Assembly (NCBI GenBank): GCA_021813305.1
Contig: JAKALE010000008.1
Span: 1-9,435 of the forward strand
Reading direction: 5' to 3'
DNA length: 9,435 nt
Source of the DNA: a bacterium
Lineage (GTDB): Bacteria; Patescibacteria; Paceibacteria; UBA6257; Brennerbacteraceae
In this document: in pieces, positions 4,390-9,435 of the stretch
Layout of the letters: every line of letters starts with the position of its first letter
How positions within the stretch are numbered: the stretch's first letter is position 1
Notes under the pieces: model-generated
Databases searched by the model: none
Told to the model about the DNA's origin: nothing
The model's input: only the letters and a program-made list of their open reading frames with translations
Position numbers and translations under genes: made by a program

Positions 4390-6483
4390 ATGATCCGTAA
4401 AAAGCGAACCGTATCATTTTCCGATGTCGTTTTCGCGCGATCCAGGCGCAGCGTTCTGGCTGCACGGGGATATAAGCGTTTTCTATTGAGTTTCAAGCAT
4501 GCCGATTGGATGCGCATCAGCGCCGGATTTGTTTCCGTCGGTATCATCGTAACGGCTTTGGTGTATTTTCGCATCGGCAGATCGCAGACCGCGGCGTTCT
4601 ATCCTGCATCGTGTTTGGGTGGGTGGGAAAATCCCCAGAACGCCGAGGGAATGCCCGATGTGCCGCAAGATGGCGCGAGCGCCGATCTGTTCAATGAACA
4701 GAACTCAGCGGTGCTACGCAATTCTGCCTCGCAGATTTACTGCGGCAACTTTCAAGGTGATATTCCCGATTCATCGGAACTCATACGGGCAACGATGCGA
4801 TTTTCCGTTGCCTTGAAACGGAGTGCCGTCGTGGACAATACTGCTTCAACTACGCCGGTGTTCAACCCTGAGTTTCCGCTGCTTGTTCCGACCGCGACCA
4901 TGACTGCATCGACTAGCCCTGATGTCCTGCCGACGCCGGAGGACTTGCCCCAAGCATCGTCATCTCCTTTTGTCTCTCCAGCCGAGGAATCACTTCCCTC
5001 GACCCTCGCCACAAGCACTCAAACAGTTTCACCGGAACTGTCATCTTCCCCGATCCCCTTGACCGTTGCTTCGCCAAGCCCGACAGCGTCATCGACACCT
5101 GCGGTTTCGCCGTCTCCGATGGTTTCACCGCCTCCTGCGCCCGTGCCATCGCCGACCCCGACACCGTCGCCGTCAGTTTCCAGCCCTTCACCGGAACCGC
5201 TGCCGCAACCAACGCAAACCGTTCCGTCGCCGACGCCGGATATGTCGCCGACGCCCATCGTGTCCTTCCTCCATTTTCTGTTTCCTTCAGCATTCGCTTT
5301 GGACGCGAGCAGCACGCCAGCCGTGACGCAGACCGCGTCGCCCGGTATCACGTCAAGCCCGAGCCCTGTATCTGGCCCGACGGACTTTTCTTTGCCCACC
5401 GTGACGCCTGACGTTGCAACAAGCACATCGCCGTCACCGGCGTTGGATACGCCAACTATTTCTCCTGCGCCCGTGCCATCGCCGACCCCGACACCGTCGC
5501 CGTCAGTTTCCAGCCCTTCACCGACTGGCACCGCAAGTTCGTCTTTGGCGTTGGATACGCCAAGTCCAATACTTGCTCCACAGCCGACTCCTGAAGCAAG
5601 CACGGCAATCTTAACCAGTCCGTCCGCGGTTTCCGACACAATGGCACAAGACGTCGCATCTTCCACGCCGGCGGCATCGGCATCAGCGAATCCTTCCCCG
5701 GACGTCGCGTCATCAACCGGAGCGCTCTGGGAGGTTTTGTATACCACGGACGGAACAACATGGACTCATGCCGCGTATCTGGGACAGAGTGATTGGAATG
5801 CGGCATCCATGATTCTTCCTACTTTTTCTTGGAATGATCTGGCGACCTTGCAGGTGAGCATTCAGAGCTTACCTTCATCAGGCGACGTGCCGGCCGTATA
5901 TCTGGATTCGGTATGGATTAATGTTGATTACATTGCATTGTCACCATCACCATCGGTGCCATTGAGCATTTTGACAACAGCTTCGACGACCCCGATTGGC
6001 CTTCTTTCGGCAGGCCAATCGGAGCGAACCAATGCGATGATGCATTTTGCTGGGCGTGATTTTGCGTCCGGATTGGTTATGAATAACGTGAATGTGACAT
6101 CGGTATCTGGTTCATATGGTCAACACGGTATCGTCGTTCGTGCTGGAACAGTGTCTGGCATATCCCCGGATGATATTCGGCAAGGATGGGTGAGTTGGTC
6201 ATTCGTTCCTTCTTCGATAGACGCGCACGATGCTTCTGCTGTGCAGCATTACGTATTCGGTCATTATTTCGGATTTACCAATGATCCTTCGGATGTTCTC
6301 CTTGACGACGGCACAGTGATTCCTGATACCCCATCTCGTATTGCAATCTTCAGTTGGATTTGTAAAACAGATTCGTGCGATACGGAATCCGACATTTCAC
6401 CGATACAGTTTCTTTCTCAGAAGGCCTTTAATTATCACCGTATAGCGACCGGAACCAGGGTGTTCCTTTCCGCATATCATTAG
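4390..6483 (+). CDS. Single-pass membrane surface protein with Pro/Ser/Thr stalk inside a beta-rich domain
   Basis: This 697-residue protein starts with a basic cytoplasmic tail (about 1-40: MIRKKR..., ARSRR, RGYKR) and one membrane helix (about 43-60, ISAGFVSVGIIVTALVYF), so the rest should be outside the cell. A short segment (70-145) contains CLGGWENPQNAEG and QIYCGNF; Cys75 and Cys118 could form a disulfide. A low-complexity Ser/Pro/Thr/Ala stalk (about 150-440) follows, with many P-S and P-T pairs, an internal hydrophobic patch (290-303) and an exact DNA repeat. Residues 444-514 (LWEVLYTTDGTTWTHAAYLG ... VYLDSVWINVDY) look like the second half of a beta-sandwich. I infer that the 70-145 and 444-514 segments form one domain interrupted by the stalk. 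A C-terminal region (about 530-697) is unrecognised and has two Cys in WICKTDSCD. ATG 4390 was chosen; a TTG at 4381 is in frame. There is no Shine-Dalgarno sequence. I recall similarly built hypothetical proteins in Parcubacteria, function unknown; adhesion or surface display is likely. Confidence 0.8.
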   Translation: MIRKKRTVSFSDVVFARSRRSVLAARGYKRFLLSFKHADWMRISAGFVSVGIIVTALVYFRIGRSQTAAFYPASCLGGWENPQNAEGMPDVPQDGASADLFNEQNSAVLRNSASQIYCGNFQGDIPDSSELIRATMRFSVALKRSAVVDNTASTTPVFNPEFPLLVPTATMTASTSPDVLPTPEDLPQASSSPFVSPAEESLPSTLATSTQTVSPELSSSPIPLTVASPSPTASSTPAVSPSPMVSPPPAPVPSPTPTPSPSVSSPSPEPLPQPTQTVPSPTPDMSPTPIVSFLHFLFPSAFALDASSTPAVTQTASPGITSSPSPVSGPTDFSLPTVTPDVATSTSPSPALDTPTISPAPVPSPTPTPSPSVSSPSPTGTASSSLALDTPSPILAPQPTPEASTAILTSPSAVSDTMAQDVASSTPAASASANPSPDVASSTGALWEVLYTTDGTTWTHAAYLGQSDWNAASMILPTFSWNDLATLQVSIQSLPSSGDVPAVYLDSVWINVDYIALSPSPSVPLSILTTASTTPIGLLSAGQSERTNAMMHFAGRDFASGLVMNNVNVTSVSGSYGQHGIVVRAGTVSGISPDDIRQGWVSWSFVPSSIDAHDASAVQHYVFGHYFGFTNDPSDVLLDDGTVIPDTPSRIAIFSWICKTDSCDTESDISPIQFLSQKAFNYHRIATGTRVFLSAYH
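5132..5193 (+). repeat. 62-bp direct repeat, copy 1
   Basis: This stretch is identical base for base to 5462-5523, exactly 330 bases (110 codons) downstream in the same frame. It encodes a Pro-Ser-Thr run (PAPVPSPTPTPSPSVSSPSP) in the stalk of the surface protein. The flanks differ on both sides, so it is not simply part of a longer tandem duplication. Confidence 0.95.
5462..5523 (+). repeat. 62-bp direct repeat, copy 2
   Basis: Identical to 5132-5193. Identity at every synonymous position points to recent duplication or gene conversion rather than amino-acid selection alone. Shorter echoes lie nearby: GCGTTGGATACGCCAA occurs just before this copy (about 5441-5456) and again after it (about 5548-5563). 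Confidence 0.95.
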
Positions 6484-6494
6484 ATAATGTGTTT

Positions 6495-8048
6495 ATGAGC
6501 CGGAAATTGGTTGCGATTGTTTCCCTTGTTGTTGCGCTTTTTGTTGCTCCGTTTGGAAATTTCGGATTTCCGCGGCAATTTTGGTTTATGCCGGTCGTTG
6601 CGCGTGCCGGGAGTACCGGAGATTTGACGACGACCACTATCACGGCTGTTACGTCTGGCGCGGGTGATAATAATGGGTTCGAAACTGCGTATGGTACGGT
6701 AACTCCGAAGGATACAACAACAAAAAACGCCGCGGGAGTCGAAAGCCTAAATTCGGGCACTGCGGCAAGCAGCAACTGTGCGTTACCCAATGCATCAAGC
6801 GACCAAGCGGATTGGAGTAATTTCGGCATTTCTCTTCCATCAGGCGCTGTCGTTGACGGTATTACCGTAACCGTCCGTGCCCATTACGATTCAAGCAGTG
6901 GAACCAATAGATTGTGTCTTTTTCTGTCAGGGGACGGGGGAACCTCATGGACTGCCGGGAAAAATACGGGCGATATCAATACCGGCGCAACAACGGATTT
7001 TACACTTGGAGGAACAACCGACTTATGGGGGCAAAGTAATTGGACCTCATCACAGCTGAGTGACACGAATTTCCGTTTGCGTATCATGACTTTGGTGGCG
7101 AACACGTCGCGTGATGCGTTCATTGATTATGTCGGCGTGAATGTAAGTTACAATCAACCGCCCGCCCCACCATCGCAGGATTCTCCTCTCAATGGAGCGA
7201 CTGGAGTTTCAACGAGCCCGACGTTTTTGAGCACCGCGACCGATCCCGATGCGGATAATCTTGGATATAAAGTCACGATTTATTCGGATAACGCCTGTTC
7301 GATGGTCGTCCAGGCCGATGATCAGTCTGTGTCGCCAGCTGGTTGGTCAGGAATGGACGCGGCATGCACGAATGCGCCTACCAGTTGTTATGCATCCGGC
7401 ACGCAGTCCAACTATACTGTTCAAACGTCCTTGTCTTCCGGAACCCAATATTGGTGGCGTGCGTCCGCGAAGGATCCTGACGGAACAAACACCTTCACCG
7501 ATTCCACAGCATGTAATTCTTTTACCACGGCATCATCGGCATCTCTTACGCTTACACTATCGTCCTCAACAGTTTCACTTGGATCGTTCACACCGGGTAT
7601 CGGCGTACCGGGCGTCGCGACGACAACGGCAACAGTTTCCATGACTGGGGGAACGAACGGATACAACCTGTCGCTCGAGTCCGACAGCGCCACATCGACC
7701 ATGGCCTTGGGTACAACAGGGTTCCCTGATTTGGATCCGCGATGGGATCCGACTGCCAACGGCAATGCGGGGAATGCGGCAACCGCGCCAGGGCAGACAT
7801 TCGCGTTCCGCGTGCAATCGTCCGGGACAACGTCGAATTACAATTCCACCTGGTGGGGCGCAAGCGACAATGACGGAACGGCGCAATACGGAGGATTTGC
7901 TACGACATCCCAGCAGATCATGAATTGCACCACATGCAATGCGGGGTCAACGGATACGACGGTCAAGTACAGAGCGGACGGTCCGGCATCTCAATTAGCA
8001 GGGAATTATACCGGGCAGATTACCTATACCGCATTGACGAATCCATAA
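6495..8048 (+). CDS. Secreted multidomain surface protein (beta-sandwich, Fn3-like, STWWGASD domain)
   Basis: This 517-residue protein has a signal peptide: MSRK, a hydrophobic core at about 5-20, and a likely cleavage site after VVARA (residue 38). Domain 1 (about 42-219) is a beta-rich module with DWSNFGISLPSGAVVDGITV, LSGDGGTSWT and FIDYVGVNVSY. Its layout parallels the LYTTDGTTWT ... VWINVDY part of the preceding gene. Domain 2 (about 224-346) resembles an Fn3/Ig-like repeat (NGATGVSTSPTF, ATDPDADNL, YWWRASAKDPDG), with several Cys that could pair. Domain 3 (about 349-517) carries LGSFTPG, STWWGASD (451-458) and a terminal GNYTGQITYTALTNP, and is shared with the next gene. The ATG at 6495 lies 11 bases after the preceding stop, so the two genes are probably co-transcribed; GTG 6489 is an alternative start. 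I see no Shine-Dalgarno sequence and no anchor (LPxTG or C-terminal helix), so attachment may be non-covalent. Function unrecognised; adhesion or envelope structure is inferred. Confidence 0.85.
   Translation: MSRKLVAIVSLVVALFVAPFGNFGFPRQFWFMPVVARAGSTGDLTTTTITAVTSGAGDNNGFETAYGTVTPKDTTTKNAAGVESLNSGTAASSNCALPNASSDQADWSNFGISLPSGAVVDGITVTVRAHYDSSSGTNRLCLFLSGDGGTSWTAGKNTGDINTGATTDFTLGGTTDLWGQSNWTSSQLSDTNFRLRIMTLVANTSRDAFIDYVGVNVSYNQPPAPPSQDSPLNGATGVSTSPTFLSTATDPDADNLGYKVTIYSDNACSMVVQADDQSVSPAGWSGMDAACTNAPTSCYASGTQSNYTVQTSLSSGTQYWWRASAKDPDGTNTFTDSTACNSFTTASSASLTLTLSSSTVSLGSFTPGIGVPGVATTTATVSMTGGTNGYNLSLESDSATSTMALGTTGFPDLDPRWDPTANGNAGNAATAPGQTFAFRVQSSGTTSNYNSTWWGASDNDGTAQYGGFATTSQQIMNCTTCNAGSTDTTVKYRADGPASQLAGNYTGQITYTALTNP
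7845..7867 (+). repeat. 23-bp identity shared by the two STWWGASD-domain genes, copy 1
   Basis: These bases encode the STWWGAS core and are identical to 8558-8580 in the next gene. A second shared run of 22 bases covers the last codons and stop of both genes (8028-8049 and 8741-8762). Together they show that the domains are paralogues and that their most constrained parts are nearly unchanged at DNA level. Confidence 0.9.
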
Positions 8049-8074
8049 AGGAATGCGTTGGGGATTTGTTTTTA

Positions 8075-8106
8075 TTGACAAAACAGATGCCGCGCGCCAA
8101 TATACT
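8075..8106 (+). promoter_or_regulatory. Putative promoter before the short STWWGASD-domain gene
   Basis: A perfect -35 (TTGACA, 8075-8080) is followed by TATACT (8101-8106), a 5/6 match to the -10 consensus. The 20-base spacer is longer than the usual 16-18, which lowers confidence. It lies in the 83-base gap between the two secreted-protein genes and suggests that the downstream gene can be transcribed separately. Confidence 0.4.
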
Positions 8107-8111
8107 ATTGG
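8097..8111 (+). promoter_or_regulatory. Palindrome overlapping the -10 box (operator-like)
   Basis: CCAATA (8097-8102) and TATTGG (8106-8111) form a perfect inverted repeat around TAC, centred on the putative -10 element. A perfect 6+6 dyad at this spot is what a repressor site would look like. It may also form a small hairpin or be chance in an AT-rich gap. Confidence 0.35.
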
Positions 8112-8131
8112 ATAGTAAGCAAAATTTTTTA

Positions 8132-8761
8132 ATGAAAAACGCATTTATTTTCATACTTACGTTCGCAGCCTTTGTTGCTGCGGCGATTGTGCTTTCGGGT
8201 AGCGCTGCGCCGGTCATGGTTCGCGCGGCAAGCCAGAATTCAAGCCAGACTGTTTCCGTGACGGTGAATACGGGCATCACGTTGAGCCTGGCAAGCAGCA
8301 CGTTGCCTATCGCAGCGTTGACGCCCGGAACGCCGGTATTCGCGACCACGAGTGCATCGGTCACCACGAACAATTCGACCGGATGGAATCTTGGGTTGCA
8401 GCGTGTCAATTCAACGACTACGACACTGCTTTCGGGAAGTGTAACGTTTCCGGACTATACGGCATGGGACAACGCGTCACCCAATTCAGTCACGTCGCCG
8501 GGCGCAGTGCTCTCGTTCCGTACGTATCAGGCCGGAACAGATGCGGCTTTGTTCAGCTCCACCTGGTGGGGCGCAAGCGATGCTTCAGGAACCGCGAAAT
8601 GGGGAGGCGCACCCGCAACGAGCAAGCAGATTGCGAACGTCGCTTCATATGTAGGAAGCACGCAGACCGTGGTATACGGATTCCGCGCAGACGCCCCGGG
8701 AACTCAGGAGAGCGGTGCGTACTCCGGCGGCATAACATTGACCGCATTGACGAATCCATAA
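8132..8761 (+). CDS. Small secreted protein made of the STWWGASD/TALTNP domain
   Basis: This 209-residue protein has a clear signal peptide (MKNAFIFILTFAAFVAAAIVL, probable cleavage after MVRA near residue 32). The mature part is a single Ser/Thr-rich beta-type domain with no Cys, homologous to the C-terminal domain of the preceding gene. Shared landmarks are a strand with LTPGTPVFATTSASVT, STWWGASD (143-150), GTAKWGG, ATSKQIAN, GSTQTVVYGFRAD and a terminal AYSGGITLTALTNP. The closing G-x-Y-x-G-x-I-x-x-T-A-L-T-N-P is reminiscent of the last motif of Gram-positive WxL domains (Y-x-x-x-L-T-W-T-L), and a DUF916-like gene follows. I therefore suspect a divergent WxL-like, non-covalently bound surface protein; this is inference, and no true W-x-L motif is present. 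I chose ATG 8132 because it starts directly at the signal peptide, although the frame opens far upstream. No Shine-Dalgarno sequence is visible in the T-rich leader. Confidence 0.85.
   Translation: MKNAFIFILTFAAFVAAAIVLSGSAAPVMVRAASQNSSQTVSVTVNTGITLSLASSTLPIAALTPGTPVFATTSASVTTNNSTGWNLGLQRVNSTTTTLLSGSVTFPDYTAWDNASPNSVTSPGAVLSFRTYQAGTDAALFSSTWWGASDASGTAKWGGAPATSKQIANVASYVGSTQTVVYGFRADAPGTQESGAYSGGITLTALTNP
8558..8580 (+). repeat. 23-bp identity shared by the two STWWGASD-domain genes, copy 2
   Basis: Second copy of the exact match at 7845-7867, coding the same STWWGAS core in the shorter paralogue. Confidence 0.9.
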
Positions 8762-8769
8762 ACTCTGAC

Positions 8770-8774
8770 GGAGG
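8770..8774 (+). promoter_or_regulatory. Strong Shine-Dalgarno site for the DUF916-like gene
   Basis: GGAGG lies nine bases before the ATG at 8784 and fixes this start. It is the only textbook ribosome-binding site at good spacing in the window; most other genes here have weak or no such site, so this gene may be translated more strongly than its neighbours. Confidence 0.7.
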
Positions 8775-8783
8775 CTGGCAAGT

Positions 8784-9435
8784 ATGCATATCGGAAAAAC
8801 CAATTTCGGATTGAAATTTTTTGCTGCATGCGTCCTGATCGGAACGGTATTTCTTCCGGGACATTTTGCGTCCGCGGACGTTTCGATTTCCTTGTATCCG
8901 GTTTCATTCCGCATTCAAGCTGATCCTGGAACGACATGGAATGGAACGATCACGGTGACCAATCCCAACGCGACGCAACTGGGGGTACAGCCGGAAAAAG
9001 AAAACCTCGGCGGCGGGGCGGAAGGATCCATTCAGCTTTTGGGTGAAGATGCGAATTCCCAGGGATTGGCGTCTTGGATTCAAATCGACAGCAAGCCATC
9101 TCTTTTGCAGCCGGGGCAGAAAAAAGATTTTCAGTTTTCTATTCATGTTCCCTTAAATGCAACGCCTGGCGGGCATTACGCCGCGGTTTTGTTCCGTGCG
9201 ATTCCCCCTGACCAAGCGGGAGGCGCGGCAGGAAGCGGCGTGGGGGTTTCAGGCAGGGTTGGCAGCGTGATATTGCTCGAAGTGTCCGGAGCAGTGAAGC
9301 GTTCGGCTGTTTTGGAATCAGCGGATGCGCCGACGTTTTTGAGTCACGGGCCGTTCAGTGTGACCATCAAAATCAACAATACCGGCAATTCGTATTTCAA
9401 TCCCGAGGGAGCAGTAACTTTCCAAAATCTATTCT
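8784..9435 (+). CDS. DUF916/WxL-interacting-like exported protein, N-terminal part
   Basis: The frame is open to the end of the window (217 codons), so the C-terminus is missing. A signal peptide is clear: MHIGKTNFGLKFF, a hydrophobic core, and probable cleavage after FASA (residue 31) before DVSISLYPVSF. The mature part has an Ig-like beta-sandwich: YPVSFRIQADPGTTWNGTITVTN (spanning about 39-60), SWIQIDSKPSLLQPGQKKDF, then VPLNATPGGHYAAVLF (122-137). That combination of Q-P-G strand and VPxNAxPGGHYAA is typical of the DUF916 / WxL-interacting-protein peptidoglycan-binding domain. The next segment (HGPFSVTIKINNTGNSYFNPEG) resembles the following DUF3324-like domain. In Gram-positive bacteria such proteins usually end in a membrane helix and work with WxL proteins; here the gene follows a possible WxL-like protein by 22 bases. 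Neighbouring-gene logic and motif memory support the call, but no search was run. Confidence 0.75.
   Translation, partial: MHIGKTNFGLKFFAACVLIGTVFLPGHFASADVSISLYPVSFRIQADPGTTWNGTITVTNPNATQLGVQPEKENLGGGAEGSIQLLGEDANSQGLASWIQIDSKPSLLQPGQKKDFQFSIHVPLNATPGGHYAAVLFRAIPPDQAGGAAGSGVGVSGRVGSVILLEVSGAVKRSAVLESADAPTFLSHGPFSVTIKINNTGNSYFNPEGAVTFQNLF

Noticed and set aside
5120..5530. CRISPR-like array suggested by repeated motifs
   Set aside because: The repeats are two in-frame coding copies 330 bases apart plus low-complexity codons, with no regular repeat-spacer pattern or cas genes.
5019..5747. 242-codon - strand frame opposite the stalk, rich in Gly/Val/Asp
   Set aside because: Repetitive Pro/Ser/Thr codons on the + strand automatically give an open, Gly/Val/Asp-rich antisense frame.

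Overview
The window most likely comes from a Patescibacteria (Candidate Phyla Radiation, CPR) genome with roughly even GC content and the standard code (TGA acts as a stop). This is an inference. It rests on compact house-keeping genes that often lack a Shine-Dalgarno sequence, an AspRS lacking the usual bacterial insert domain, a DUF763 protein, and a run of secreted beta-rich, Ser/Thr/Pro-rich surface proteins of a style I associate with CPR genomes. No 16S rRNA or ribosomal protein is present to settle the phylum. All convincing genes are on the + strand.

Left part (1-2117): the 3' portion of aspS, with a YbaK-type aminoacyl-tRNA deacylase ten bases downstream. A nucleoside diphosphate kinase follows, split by a -1 frameshift into two reading frames. 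A 357-base gap (2118-2474) has no convincing coding sequence but is rich in inverted repeats. These include a strong hairpin just after ndk and a set of mutually exclusive or pseudoknot-like pairings that could be a structured RNA or leader.

Middle part (2475-4319): a complete DUF763 protein of unknown function with a helix-hairpin-helix-like motif. Next is a promoter-like site, a leader with two tandem hairpins, and a complete Mn-type superoxide dismutase.

Right part (4340-9435): four consecutive genes for exported proteins. (1) A 697-residue single-pass membrane protein has a long Pro/Ser/Thr stalk that appears to interrupt a beta-sandwich domain; the stalk carries an exact 62-bp direct repeat. 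(2) A 517-residue secreted protein has a beta-sandwich domain, a fibronectin-III-like domain and a C-terminal domain with STWWGASD and TALTNP motifs. (3) A 209-residue secreted protein consists of little more than that same C-terminal domain. (4) A protein running off the window resembles the DUF916/DUF3324 (WxL-interacting) family. Together they look like a cell-surface assembly comparable to the WxL systems of Gram-positive bacteria, with the STWWGASD/TALTNP domain as a possible divergent counterpart of WxL. This is the most interesting part of the window, and the functional link is inferred.
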